NCBI GenBank assembly: GCA_048054495.1
Contig: JBGMQN010000131.1
Location: 5,977-69,976, forward strand
DNA from: JADFRG01 sp048054495
Lineage (GTDB): Bacteria > Chloroflexota > Anaerolineae > Anaerolineales > E44-bin32
DNA length: 64,000 nt
Direction of reading: 5' to 3'
The notes below the pieces were generated by a model. That model made no database searches. It was not told the origin of the DNA and was given only the letters and a program-made list of their open reading frames with translations. The number at the start of each line of letters is the position of its first letter. Position 1 is the stretch's first letter. Made by a program: the position numbers and the translations under genes. This document shows positions 1 to 8,426 of the stretch, one piece after another.

Positions 1-713
1 TAAGGGCTACCTAGTATGCCTTGTACCAACACGTTGTCGTCTTCGCTAAGCTGCAGCTTACTGCTGGTCAGGATCGGCTCCTCATCTTCGTTAAAAACCT
101 CTTCCACAAAGTAATCGAACGTGCCGCTATCGGTCCCGGGGCTGAAGCGCTGAATGGGTTCATCCGGCCAGCTCGGATCGACCTCGGACCAGGTTTCGGC
201 GGTCGAGAATACCTGGGCTAACTGATCAAGCGTCAGGCTGTCGACAAAATCGTTCTCTTGACTCACCGCAACGGCCAGCGCATCGGTACCCACTCGAAAC
301 GCAATCGGCTCACGTCCAATCTCCCGGCACGATTCGACTTCGCTTTCCTTGATCGGTCGACTGGCATTGGAGATGTCTATCTCACCCGCCACGCAGAGCC
401 TTTCAAAACCTGCCCCGCTCCCGATGCTGTCAATCGTGAGCTGGCCCGCGTAGCCTTCGTCTATGAAGCGCTCGGCCATCCGCTCGGTCAGCGGGAAGAC
501 CGTCGAGCTGCCGGCGGAAATAATGTCCCCGCTCACTTCCAGCGGATTCACTTCGGGCAGCATCAGACCATCGCCTGGTTGTGGCTCGGGGGCCAAGGCC
601 GCTGGTGCCGCAGTGGGTGCTGGCTGCGCAGCTTGTTCGGTTGCCGCTCCCCCGCAAGCGGCCAGGATCATGGCGGCTACCAACAGGGCTATTGCGGTGC
701 GAAATGAGAGCAT
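1..713 (-). CDS. pstS: Phosphate ABC transporter substrate-binding lipoprotein PstS (partial, C-terminus beyond the window)
   Basis: This is the periplasmic/surface phosphate receptor of the PstSCAB importer. The reading frame starts at ATG 713 and is still open at base 1, so about 237 residues are visible and the C-terminal part is missing. The N-terminus is a lipoprotein signal with lipobox ILAAC, followed by an Ala/Pro-rich linker. The phosphate-binding signatures are visible: AGSSTVFPLTERMAERF, SGAGFERLC, ISNASRPIKESE and SPGTDSGTFDYF. It lies downstream of and on the same strand as phoB-phoR, separated by a 167-base gap holding candidate Pho-box repeats. The missing end and probably pstCAB lie to the left. 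The family call is firm. Confidence 0.9.
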   Translation of the reverse strand, partial: MLSFRTAIALLVAAMILAACGGAATEQAAQPAPTAAPAALAPEPQPGDGLMLPEVNPLEVSGDIISAGSSTVFPLTERMAERFIDEGYAGQLTIDSIGSGAGFERLCVAGEIDISNASRPIKESEVESCREIGREPIAFRVGTDALAVAVSQENDFVDSLTLDQLAQVFSTAETWSEVDPSWPDEPIQRFSPGTDSGTFDYFVEEVFNEDEEPILTSSKLQLSEDDNVLVQGILGSP

Positions 714-771
714 TCGGTGGTCTGCTCCTGGAGTGCGCATCATCGCTCTGCCGAAAGGGTACTGGAGTGCG

Positions 772-815
772 CTTAAGCCGGAGTCAAGGAACGGTTAAGC
801 TCTTTTAACCCAAGC
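772..815 (-). promoter_or_regulatory. Candidate Pho box: tandem 11-bp repeats upstream of pstS
   Basis: On the minus strand, TTAAC/TTGAC/TTAAG-like hexamers (CTTAAC, CTTGAC, CTTAAG) recur every 11 bases across 772-804, with a further partial unit to 815. PhoB/PhoP-type response regulators are known to bind tandem 11-bp repeats (Bacillus PhoP: TTAACA-like hexamers spaced by about 5 bases). The site lies about 60-100 bases before the pstS start and downstream of phoBR. Periodicity is seen; regulator identity is inferred. Confidence 0.55.
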
Positions 816-880
816 TCGACGAACATTTGGCTCGCACCCTGGGTTGCTGAAATGACAGCCGAATGGGGATTCGTAAATCA

Positions 881-2032
881 CTAGGCGGGCTGAAATGCCA
901 AGTGGAAAACGGCCCCCCTCTTGGGGGGCTTTTGATTTTCGGCCCAGATGCGACCGGCGTGGGCACGCATGATGTGGTGCGAGATGGCCAGGCCCAGGCC
1001 GGTACCTGGCGAATGCTGCGAGCCATCGATGCGATAGAACCGTTCGAAGATGCGGCCGAGCTCCGCGGGCGGAATGCCAGGACCCGTGTCGATAACGGTC
1101 AGGATTACCATGTCTTGCTCCGAGTCGTGCTCACCCTGGATTCGAATCTCGCCGCCCTCGGGTGTGAACTTGACCGCGTTATTCAACACGTTCAGAATCG
1201 CCCGCCCGGCCTGCTTGGGATCGGCCAAGACCTTCAAGCCCTCATCCACGTCCATCGCAATCTGGATGGCTTTTCGAGCCGCTTGGTCGCGCTGGCGCAC
1301 CATCGTCTCCATCGCCAGATCCCACAGCGGCACATCGACCAGGCGCACGACCTGCATTCCGGATTCGATGGCCGCCAGATCCAGCATCTCCTCCGTCATC
1401 TGCTGCAGGGCATCGACTTCAATGGCCATCTTGTTTGCCAATTCGTCAGCCATCTTCAGATCTGCTCCCGCTTTAGAGAGCATGGTGTCCAGCAGCAGTC
1501 GGAGCGAGGTCAGGGGTGTGTTCAGCTCGTGGGAGAGATTGGCGATGAAATCCTGCCGAGCACGGCTCAGCCGCTGGAGTTCCGCCACGTCGCTTAACGC
1601 CAGGCCAACCCCCTGGCCTAAGCGCATTGCGCGCGCTTCGAAAGGGCGATCCTCAATGCGCAGGTTCCGCGACAGGCCATCGGCGGACTCGGTTTCCAGC
1701 GCGTCCTGGGCCAGGCGCTCCAGCTCGAGGTTGTGGGTGTATCCGATCAGTGTCGCGGCGTTCTCCAAGTTGCCAAATTGCCGCTCGGCGGCAGGGTTGG
1801 CGAAGCGCACGCGCAGGTCAGAGTCAGTAGCCAGCATCAGGTCGTTCGAAACGACGAGCGCAGGCTGAATCCGATCCATGCCCTCTTGAAGTGCGTCAAC
1901 CTGCATCCGCAGGGCGTCGATCTCCGTCCGCAGGCCTGCCTCGGACCAGCGCCTCGATCGTGCTTCTCGCCGCCACAACACGGCAAACCCGAACGCGATC
2001 AGAGCCAGAAGAAGCGCGAGCCAGAGTTCCAC
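881..2032 (-). CDS. phoR: PhoR-like sensor histidine kinase
   Basis: Membrane histidine kinase, predicted partner of the adjacent PhoB-like regulator in the phosphate-starvation response. I start it at GTG 2032, whose G is the last base of the regulator stop (TAGTG), giving 383 residues; a longer frame to 2116 would overlap the regulator by 85 bases. Order: one N-terminal transmembrane helix (residues 3-20), a short basic linker, a PAS-like region, HisKA with the phospho-acceptor motif SHELNTPLTSL, then HATPase with NAVKFTPEGG, DTGPGIP and GTGLGLAI. The H-box has Asn where Arg is usual (HELNTPL). There is only one membrane helix and no large extracellular sensor, as in PhoR proteins that sense through the Pst transporter. 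Confidence 0.85.
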   Translation of the reverse strand: MELWLALLLALIAFGFAVLWRREARSRRWSEAGLRTEIDALRMQVDALQEGMDRIQPALVVSNDLMLATDSDLRVRFANPAAERQFGNLENAATLIGYTHNLELERLAQDALETESADGLSRNLRIEDRPFEARAMRLGQGVGLALSDVAELQRLSRARQDFIANLSHELNTPLTSLRLLLDTMLSKAGADLKMADELANKMAIEVDALQQMTEEMLDLAAIESGMQVVRLVDVPLWDLAMETMVRQRDQAARKAIQIAMDVDEGLKVLADPKQAGRAILNVLNNAVKFTPEGGEIRIQGEHDSEQDMVILTVIDTGPGIPPAELGRIFERFYRIDGSQHSPGTGLGLAISHHIMRAHAGRIWAENQKPPKRGAVFHLAFQPA

Positions 2033-2703
2033 TATTCGAGCCTGTAGCCAACCCCCCGAACGGTGACTATACGCTGCGGATTCGAGGGATCGTTCTCGAT
2101 CTTCTGCCGCAGCCAACGGATGTGCACATCGACCGTCCGGCTGTCACTTGAGTACTCCTCTCCCCAGACCTGGGCCAGCAGCAGTTCCCTCGTCAGGACC
2201 GCTCCCCGATTGCGCAGGAGAGTGGCTAGCAGTTCGAACTCTCTTGGGGCCAACTGGAGCTCAGTGCCGGCGAGGGTTGCCCGCCGCGCAACCAGGTCTA
2301 GGTTCAAATCGTCCGCCTGAAATGCGGTTGGCGGGGCGGCCGATGGTCCGCGCCGCAGCGCAGCACGCACCCGGGCCAAGAACTCGCCAAGTGAGAAGGG
2401 TTTGACAATGTAGTCGTCGGCACCGGTCTCCAGGCCGATGATTTTGTCGGTCTCCGTACCGCGCGCCGTGAGCAGCAAGATCGGAACGTCGCTTTCCTTG
2501 CGCAGGATCCGACAAACGGTCAGCCCATCCATCTTGGGCAGCATCACGTCCAGCACAACCAAGTCGGGATGTGTCTTGCGCGCCTGCGCCAATCCATGCT
2601 CGCCATCCTCCGATTCCACGACTTCGTAGCCTTCGTCATGCAGGTTCAGCGCGAGCGTTTCGCGCACGGTCGGGTCATCTTCCACAATCAGGATCTTCGT
2701 CAT
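2032..2703 (-). CDS. phoB: PhoB-like response regulator (OmpR family)
   Basis: Two-domain response regulator of 223 residues. The receiver domain carries the acidic pair (VEDD, residues 7-10), the phospho-acceptor Asp in VVLDVMLPKMDG, and the conserved Lys in IVKPFSL. The C-terminal winged helix has the recognition segment SRTVDVHIRWLRQKIE and ends in VRGVGYRLE, which is typical of PhoB/OmpR members. The stop overlaps the start of the histidine kinase by one base, so the pair is translationally coupled. Together with pstS downstream this supports a phosphate-responsive system. The start overlaps a small upstream frame in an ATGA arrangement. Confidence 0.88.
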   Translation of the reverse strand: MTKILIVEDDPTVRETLALNLHDEGYEVVESEDGEHGLAQARKTHPDLVVLDVMLPKMDGLTVCRILRKESDVPILLLTARGTETDKIIGLETGADDYIVKPFSLGEFLARVRAALRRGPSAAPPTAFQADDLNLDLVARRATLAGTELQLAPREFELLATLLRNRGAVLTRELLLAQVWGEEYSSDSRTVDVHIRWLRQKIENDPSNPQRIVTVRGVGYRLE

Positions 2704-2843
2704 ACCTGCTCTTGGAGAACCGCCTTCAGCCCTGCTTCGTGAGGCTGGCCGTAGTTTCTGAGGACCTGGCGCGCCAGCAGCGCGCCCTCACGCACCGCTT
2801 CAAGTGCGGATTGCGCTTCTTGCTGGTATAAGTTGTGCTTCAT
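2700..2843 (-). CDS. Small protein of unknown function overlapping phoB start
   Basis: A 47-residue frame (MKHNLYQQEAQSALEAVREG...) whose stop overlaps the phoB start as ATGA, suggesting translational coupling. The sequence is helical and charged, with an amphipathic pattern of Leu/Ala. I do not recognise a family. The start at ATG 2843 has no strong Shine-Dalgarno sequence, and longer in-frame starts (2861, 2933) would run into the divergent dehydrogenase gene. It may be a true leader gene of the phoBR operon or a chance frame. Confidence 0.4.
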   Translation of the reverse strand: MKHNLYQQEAQSALEAVREGALLARQVLRNYGQPHEAGLKAVLQEQV

Positions 2844-2859
2844 CCATAGAATTTTACCC

Positions 2860-4113
2860 ATGCATCTCCGTCGCGCGTTCCTGCCCCTGATATTGTCGCT
2901 CGCAGCATGCAACCTGCCTCTTGCTGGTTCCACGCCGAGCGAGACCGCTGCGCCTGCTGCGATTCCGACCCGGACGGACCTCCCGACGCCAGAGTCGAGC
3001 CCGACGCAGACCCCCCCTCCGCCTGCTGCGACCCCTGAATTCGTGTCGGAGCTGCCCGATCCCTCTGACTATCAGTGGTCGGTGGTAGCGGACGGCTTCC
3101 AGAAACCGGTGGCAATCGGGCACGCGGGGGACAGTCGACTCTTTGTCGTAGAACAGCGAGGAGTCATCCGGGTGTTGCAGGACGGAGTTATTTTACAGGA
3201 GCCCTTTCTAGATATACGCGATCGAGTCAATAGCTCCGCATCTGAACAGGGATTGCTGGGGCTGGCGTTCGATCCTGAGTTTGCGCGCACCGGGCATTTT
3301 TACGTCGACTACACCATTGCGGGTGGCGATACGGTGATCTCTCGCTTCACGGCCACACTGGGGGAAGCGCAGACCAATCCGGCCACGGAAGCCGTGGTGC
3401 TGCGCATCGACCAGCCGTTTGCCAATCATAACGGAGGCGATCTGCACTTCGGACCGGATGGTTTCCTCTACATCGCCACCGGGGATGGAGGTTCGGCGAA
3501 CGATCCTCAGGGAAATGGCCAGAACCCCGATGCACTGCTCGGCAAATTGCTGCGCATCAAGGTCGGCGAGACGGAGCCCTACGCCATTCCTGGTGACAAC
3601 CCGTTCGCCGCGGGCGGCGGACGGCCGGAGATTTGGACGTACGGACTCCGCAACCCGTGGCGCTTCAGCTTCGACTCCCTGACCGGCGACCTCTACATCG
3701 GAGATGTCGGTCAGAACGCATGGGAGGAAATCGACTTCCTTGCGGCGGGCTCCCAGGGCGGCGCTAACTTCGGCTGGAACCTGCGGGAGGGAATGCATCC
3801 TTTTGCCAGCCAGGCCACCGAAGGGCTGGTCGATCCCGTGGCGGAATACCCAAACCCGGCGGACGGGTGCTCGGTAACCGGTGGGGTGGTTGTGCGCGAT
3901 CCCGAGCTCCCCTCATGGCAGGGCGTGTATCTTTATGGCGACTATTGCTCCGGGGGCGTATGGGGCCTGCTGCGAGATGCCAGCGGTCAATGGCAGAATT
4001 CGAAGCTGTTCAGCACGCCCTTCAATATCAGCTCGTTTGGAACGGGCACGGATGGAACCGTCTATCTGGCGGACCACAACGGCGTGATCTACCGTCTCGA
4101 GCCAAGCACATAA
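2860..4113 (+). CDS. PQQ-dependent sugar dehydrogenase-type lipoprotein (GSDH/sorbosone dehydrogenase family)
   Basis: Secreted six-bladed beta-propeller of the soluble glucose/aldose dehydrogenase family, which oxidises sugars with pyrroloquinoline quinone. ATG 2860 opens a lipoprotein signal (lipobox SLAAC) followed by a Pro/Thr-rich linker to about residue 55; an in-frame start at 2833 would only add residues ahead of the signal peptide. Family signatures: QGLLGLAFDPEF, NHNGGDLHFGPDGFLYIATG, NPDALLGKLLRI, WTYGLRNPWRFSFD and YIGDVGQNAWEEI. At 417 residues it is normal length. The exact sugar cannot be told, and some family members bind other substrates or lack PQQ. It is divergent from the phoBR operon. 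Confidence 0.82.
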   Translation: MHLRRAFLPLILSLAACNLPLAGSTPSETAAPAAIPTRTDLPTPESSPTQTPPPPAATPEFVSELPDPSDYQWSVVADGFQKPVAIGHAGDSRLFVVEQRGVIRVLQDGVILQEPFLDIRDRVNSSASEQGLLGLAFDPEFARTGHFYVDYTIAGGDTVISRFTATLGEAQTNPATEAVVLRIDQPFANHNGGDLHFGPDGFLYIATGDGGSANDPQGNGQNPDALLGKLLRIKVGETEPYAIPGDNPFAAGGGRPEIWTYGLRNPWRFSFDSLTGDLYIGDVGQNAWEEIDFLAAGSQGGANFGWNLREGMHPFASQATEGLVDPVAEYPNPADGCSVTGGVVVRDPELPSWQGVYLYGDYCSGGVWGLLRDASGQWQNSKLFSTPFNISSFGTGTDGTVYLADHNGVIYRLEPST

Positions 4114-4144
4114 ACACCCGGCTGCAGATCAGCTCGCAATCCGT

Positions 4145-4975
4145 ATGAACTCACGCAGGATCTGGCGAAAACACTACGCGCTCCCGGCCGAACACGGCGC
4201 CTGGATCTGGTGGATCGGTCCGCTGCTGATCGGCGCCGCGGCAGGCGGTGAGCCGGGGCCGCTGCTCGGGCTGCTGGGGCTGACCGCCCTCTTCGCGTTC
4301 CTGCTGCGCCAACCGGCAGCACTTGCGGTGAAAGCCTTGAGCGGCAGGCGCACTCGGGACGAGCTGCGCCCGGCGCTGATCTGGTCCGCCATCTACACCG
4401 GGCTCGCTCTGGTGGGCGTGGCGCTGCTGGCGGGCGCAGGCCAGGGCCGGCTGCTGCTCCTGGCCATCCCTGGAGTGCTGATTTTCTCATGGCATCTCTG
4501 GTCGGTAAGCCGACGTCAGGAACGCCGGCGACCGGGGGTTGAGATCTTGGCCGCGGGCGCGCTGGCCCTCACGGCGCCGGCCGCTTACTGGGTTTCCGGT
4601 GGAGGGTCCGATCAAGAGCCGTGGATACTCTGGGGGCTCACCTGGTTTCAGTCGGCCGCCTCGATCGTGCATGTCTATGTCCGCCTTGAGCAGCGTCACC
4701 TCGAGCGTGTCCCCGAAATGGGCGCACGCCTTCAGATGGGGAGACGCTCGTTGATGTACAACGGCTTCAACCAGCTGGCGAGCCTGGGTCTGGCTTTCGC
4801 TGGATGGGTGCCTCCGTTGGTGCCTGCAGCGTTTGGGGTCACGTTCCTGGATGCATTGGAGGGCATCCTCCGCCCGGCGATCGGCTCACCACCGCGCAAG
4901 ATCGGCCTGCGCCAGCTCCTCGTTAGTACAGCCTTCGTGCTGCTGATGGTGCTCGCGTATCTGTCTGGCAATTGA
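4145..4975 (+). CDS. YwiC-like family integral membrane protein
   Basis: Membrane protein of 276 residues with about seven to eight hydrophobic helices. The N-terminal motif LPAEHGAWIWWIGPLLIG is the hallmark of the YwiC-like family (P-x-E-H-G-A-W). A mid-protein region WFQSAASIVHVYVRLEQRH sits between helices. The function of YwiC proteins is not established; in Bacillus ywiC lies near nitrate/anaerobic genes, but nothing here supports that link. It follows the dehydrogenase lipoprotein by 31 bases on the same strand, so it may be co-transcribed. Confidence 0.75.
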   Translation: MNSRRIWRKHYALPAEHGAWIWWIGPLLIGAAAGGEPGPLLGLLGLTALFAFLLRQPAALAVKALSGRRTRDELRPALIWSAIYTGLALVGVALLAGAGQGRLLLLAIPGVLIFSWHLWSVSRRQERRRPGVEILAAGALALTAPAAYWVSGGGSDQEPWILWGLTWFQSAASIVHVYVRLEQRHLERVPEMGARLQMGRRSLMYNGFNQLASLGLAFAGWVPPLVPAAFGVTFLDALEGILRPAIGSPPRKIGLRQLLVSTAFVLLMVLAYLSGN

Positions 4976-5000
4976 CAGTAGAACGTTTGTTCTATATAAT
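4972..5000 (+). promoter_or_regulatory. Sigma70 promoter with LexA (SOS) box in the spacer
   Basis: TTGACA (4972-4977), a 17-base spacer and TATAAT (4995-5000) match the sigma70 consensus perfectly. The spacer contains TAGAACGTTTGTTCTA (4979-4994), a perfect palindrome of the Gram-positive LexA class GAAC-N4-GTTC. A bound repressor would block RNA polymerase directly. The identical arms TAGAAC/GTTCTA recur at 14134-14149 before the polymerase operon. Predicted transcription start is near 5007. Confidence 0.85.
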
Positions 5001-5009
5001 CACAACACC

Positions 5010-5555
5010 TTGGCTTCGAAGAACCAGAGCGGTCGCCCCTCCACTCACCCAGAACGCCGGCCCCGGAATGGAGTCCGGCCGGATCGCTTCGTGTACTCGG
5101 ATAGACCGGACGGTTCCCGGGTAGAACGAGGCTACCCCCTCGATCCACGCCATAGCGTCCAGGTAGTCGGCGAGTCCGCGGTCGAGTATCAGCCGAGTCT
5201 GTCGTTTCGCCTCGGCCCAGAGCTCTCCTCCCGGCTGCGTCTGGCTGCGTTCGCCCGCAGGTGGGCTCCGGAGATGTTGGCGGCCAAGATACTGACGCGG
5301 GGACTGGACCAGGAGCCGGATCGAGTCCGGGCCGAGGCCGCAGTCGGGATCCTCACTCCCAGGGAGAGAGATGTGACCCGCCTGACGGCCCTAGGAAAGA
5401 CCAATCATGAAATCGCCTACAAACTGGGTATCTCTGGCGAGACGGTGAAGTCGCACATCCGCAGCACGCTCGCCAAGCTAGGCGTGCACAGTAAGTCTGA
5501 GCTGCGATTGCTTGTGCAGGGGCTGGACCTCTGGGAGGAGGAGCTCGAGCGCTGA
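5010..5555 (+). CDS. LuxR-type transcriptional regulator, predicted SOS-regulated
   Basis: The last 65 residues form a LuxR/GerE helix-turn-helix: LTPRERDVTRLTALGKTNHE, then GISGETVKSHIRSTLAKLGV. The N-terminal 115 residues are basic and unlike receiver or PAS domains; I recognise no sensor domain. The frame opens at TTG 5010, only about 3 bases after the predicted transcription start, so the mRNA would be leaderless or translation starts at a later codon; the true start is uncertain. Control by a consensus promoter with an embedded LexA box suggests that it relays DNA damage to further genes. No target site can be identified here. Confidence 0.78.
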   Translation: MASKNQSGRPSTHPERRPRNGVRPDRFVYSDRPDGSRVERGYPLDPRHSVQVVGESAVEYQPSLSFRLGPELSSRLRLAAFARRWAPEMLAAKILTRGLDQEPDRVRAEAAVGILTPRERDVTRLTALGKTNHEIAYKLGISGETVKSHIRSTLAKLGVHSKSELRLLVQGLDLWEEELER

Positions 5556-5704
5556 AGACAAGGGTGGCTGGCATGGAACCGCTGTCGTCGCTGGAGGAGA
5601 TGCCCGGGTGGCTCTAATCGGCCGGAACGCTCTTCGACCCGAGGGGTTATCAGGGTGAGTCAGCGCACTCATTCGCCGAAGCTGGCCACAGGAGGATAGG
5701 AAAC

Positions 5705-6280
5705 ATGGATCGCATCATCGGAGCTTTTACGTTCAGAAAGGGTGTCTACGCGGAGGTCGAGCACGACACGACCTTTACAGGCACCGCCTGGATCATTGTC
5801 GCCGTAGTCAGCATACTGGGCCAGCTTGGCGCAAGTGCCGTAGGGGGCTTTGATGATCTCGGCGGCTGGCTCGTGCGCACGCTCATCGGCATCATCTTTG
5901 CGCTGGTGGGCTTTGCGGTCGCCGTTGCAGTCGTGAACTGGATCGGACGGGCGATCTTCAAGGCCGAAGTGACCTTCAATGAGCTCGTTCGAACCCTCGG
6001 ACTGGCCTATGTCTGGCAGGCTGTAGGAGTGCTGGGGGTCCTGGGTGCAATCAGTGTGGCGCTGTCCAGTATCGTGTCGCTCGCACAACTGGCAGCCACA
6101 CTGGCGGGCCTGGTAGCGTGGTTTGTCGCCGTCAAAGAGGCCCTGGATTTGAAGTGGCTGCAAGTGATTATCACGGTGGTGGTCGCCTGGGTCGTGATCA
6201 TTGCCATAACCGTCATTGCAGGGCTCGTTGTTGGCCTGTTGGGATTCGGCGCGGCGGCGGCTGGAGGATTGTTGGGTTAG
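5705..6280 (+). CDS. Yip1-family membrane protein
   Basis: A 191-residue protein beginning MDRIIGAFTF and followed by five or six long hydrophobic helices, with a GTAWIIVAVVSILGQ segment and the FNELVRTLGLAYVWQAVGVL stretch typical of Yip1-domain proteins. Bacterial Yip1 proteins are membrane proteins of unknown role. ATG 5705 has an upstream AGGAGGAT ribosome-binding site (5692-5699). A strong intrinsic terminator follows at 6331. It appears to be a single-gene unit after the LuxR gene. Confidence 0.72.
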   Translation: MDRIIGAFTFRKGVYAEVEHDTTFTGTAWIIVAVVSILGQLGASAVGGFDDLGGWLVRTLIGIIFALVGFAVAVAVVNWIGRAIFKAEVTFNELVRTLGLAYVWQAVGVLGVLGAISVALSSIVSLAQLAATLAGLVAWFVAVKEALDLKWLQVIITVVVAWVVIIAITVIAGLVVGLLGFGAAAAGGLLG

Positions 6281-6330
6281 CTCGAAGTTCGCTTCCCAGA
6301 TCACTCACCCGCATTTGGCTGAAGAAGAGA

Positions 6331-6357
6331 GCCGGTCGCAGTCGCGACCGGCTTTTT
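6331..6357 (+). terminator. Intrinsic terminator after the Yip1-family gene
   Basis: Perfect 9-bp stem GCCGGTCGC / GCGACCGGC with a 4-base loop, followed directly by TTTTT (6353-6357). Confidence 0.9.
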
Positions 6358-6382
6358 GTGCGCTTTGAATTGCCCAGGCTAG

Positions 6383-8205
6383 CTAGCCGCCGCTGCTTGC
6401 TGTTGGCTCAGCAGTTGGGACTGCGGTAGCCTCTGCGGTTGGCTCAGGCGAGGGCACAATGGGCTGCTCCGCCGTGGGTAGCAGAGTGGGCGCGATGGGT
6501 GGCACAGCAACGGGCACATTGTAGATCACTCCCATTCCATCATACGCGTCGGGGTTGCCACCTGTGGCTGAGGGCGAGAAAGCNNNNNNNNNNNNNNNNN
6601 NNNNNNNNNNNNNNNNNNNNNNNNNNNNNNNNNNNNNNNNNNNNNNNNNNNNNNNNNNNNNNNNNNNNNNNNNNNNNNNNNNNCTCCCATTCCATCATAC
6701 GCGTCGGGGTTGCCACCTGTGGCTGAGGGCGAGAAAGCTACGATCAAGCCCGGCGTCGGTAGCTCCACCCGCACCGTGAGCTGGACGGACCAGGTGCCCT
6801 CGCCACCGGGTTCGGTTGGGTCCAATATCGAAACCGCCTCCGCCAAAACGTTCCCCTCCCAGTCCAGAGCCTGCACCACTACATTGTTTTCAAACAGTCC
6901 CGCGCCGGTTCCCATCACGTCAATGGGGGCATTGGCATCCACGACCGAAGAGTGCGTTGGGAAAACAATATCGATCCGAGCCTGAGTCGCGGGCTTCTGG
7001 CCATAGGTAACCGCGATGCTGGATGCCGTGGGTGGCTCATCCTCCACCGGCGAGGGCGAGAAGGCCGTGATATGTCCCGGCGTGCCTGGTTCGACCGGTA
7101 CGGTTACGGTGAGAGTCGCACTCCAGGTACCCGACCCACCGAGGGTGTCCGTGTCGAGGATCGTCGCCTGCTCGGCGAGAATCGTGCCGTTCTGATCGTA
7201 AGCGCGCACGACAACATTGTTCTCAAACAGATTGGAGCCAGTTCCGCTCACGGTGAAGGGCTGGTTGACGGCCACCACTGCCCCATTTTGCGGCTCGGCG
7301 ATCGTTAGCGTTGAGGGAGCCGGGGTTGGGGTCGGTGTGGAGGTTGGCCCCGGTGTCGCGGTGGGGGCCGCGCCGTAAGTGACGGCTACTTCGTCTGCGG
7401 CATCCGGCGTGTTGCCATCCGCCGCGGGCGAGAAAGCGACAATGCGACCACTGGTGCCGCCCGTGACCTGGAACGTCAAATTCACCGACCAGCGGCCCGC
7501 GCCCCCCGGCTCGCTGGCGTTTGTGGTGACCGCTTGCTCCGCAAGCACCTTGCCCGTTTCGTCGAGCGCGCGCACGACGACATTGTTCTCGAAAAGACTT
7601 ACGCCCCCTCCCACGACCGTGATCGGTTTCGTGATGTCCACCACGGAACCATTATCAGGGTCGATGATGACGATGGCGGGCTTGCCGGCACTTGAGTCGA
7701 CGTAGGCCACCTCCACGCTCGAGGAAGCCGTGATTGAGCCGTCCGCGGGCGAATTGGAAAAGGCGAAGATCAGCCCATCTGGGTCGGCCGGCGTTGACAG
7801 GTTCAGGGTCACGGTCCAGGGTCCGGATCCGCCCGTGCCCGCGTCCGGGCTGTCGATGATGGTCGCAGCTTCGGCAAGTAGGTTATTTTGCCCATCGAAG
7901 GCCTGCACCACGAGGTTGCCCTCGAAGAGTCCGGTCCCTACACCGCTCACCTCGACCGGCTTGGAAATATCCACCGTTGAGCTCTGGCTGGGCTGTGCGA
8001 TTTCGATGCTTGATACCGCAGGAGGCGGGCTAGGAATCGGGGTCGGCTGTTTGGTGCTGGGAAGCAGGTCCAGGGTAACCACGAGTGCACCACAGATCCC
8101 CAGGAGCACCAAAACCAATACGCTTAGGCCCACCCACAGCACCCATCGTGGAAGCCCTCCTGCCCCTGCATTTGCTTGCTCTCCAGATGCATCACCCTCG
8201 GCCAT
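6383..8205 (-). CDS. Membrane-anchored protein with four Gmad2 immunoglobulin-like repeats (assembly gap inside)
   Basis: Surface protein with an N-terminal cytoplasmic tail, one transmembrane helix (about residues 20-46), a Pro-rich linker and four tandem Gmad2-type Ig-like domains. Each repeat carries the pattern I-x-P-x4-VVD-x5-V-x-G-x-G-x-LFE-x-N-x-VVxA-D (for example GLFENNVVVQALD). The C-terminal tail is rich in Pro, Thr, Ala and Glu. Collapsing the 100-N gap and one 55-base flank copy moves the stop from 6526 to TAG 6383-6385 and gives 555 residues. ATG 8205 has a GGGAG ribosome-binding site. Gmad2 domains are known from Bacillus sporulation/germination proteins, but are widespread on cell surfaces; a structural or adhesive role is inference. 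Confidence 0.75.
6529..6738. repeat. Assembly gap: 100 N flanked by an exact 55-base duplication
   Basis: Bases 6529-6583 and 6684-6738 are identical, with Ns from 6584 to 6683. The same layout occurs at three other places, so this is unmerged contig overlap and not a biological repeat. Deleting 155 bases restores the Gmad2 gene frame. Confidence 0.93.
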
Positions 8206-8372
8206 TCGGCACTCCCTTTGTTTGCTAGTGTTTACATAAGTGTGGAGAGTCCTTTATGAAGCCTAGCATAATTCGGCCTGCGGACCACCGCCTTCGCAGC
8301 TGCGTGGTGCTTCAGAAGATTATTGATCTCTGCCGATGCCATGATCGAGCCATTCAGATTTGCTGAGAAAGC

Positions 8373-8401
8373 AAAAGCCGGCAGCTCACAGGCGACCGGC
8401 T
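8373..8401 (-). terminator. Intrinsic terminator for the 8427-9905 gene
   Basis: On the minus strand AGCCGG ... CCGGCT (8401-8376) closes a 14-base loop and is followed by TTTTGC. It lies 26 bases past the stop of the upstream minus-strand gene. Confidence 0.6.
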
Positions 8402-8426
8402 CACGAGTTGTAGAACCTAGACGATC

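Noticed and set aside
863..1868. Long plus-strand frames opposite phoR
   Set aside because: Antisense shadows of a well-supported histidine kinase; low-complexity Arg/Ser composition.
5669..6304. 211-codon minus-strand frame opposite the Yip1-like gene
   Set aside because: Composition rich in Asp/His/Gln repeats typical of the antisense of membrane helices; the plus strand has a ribosome-binding site and terminator.
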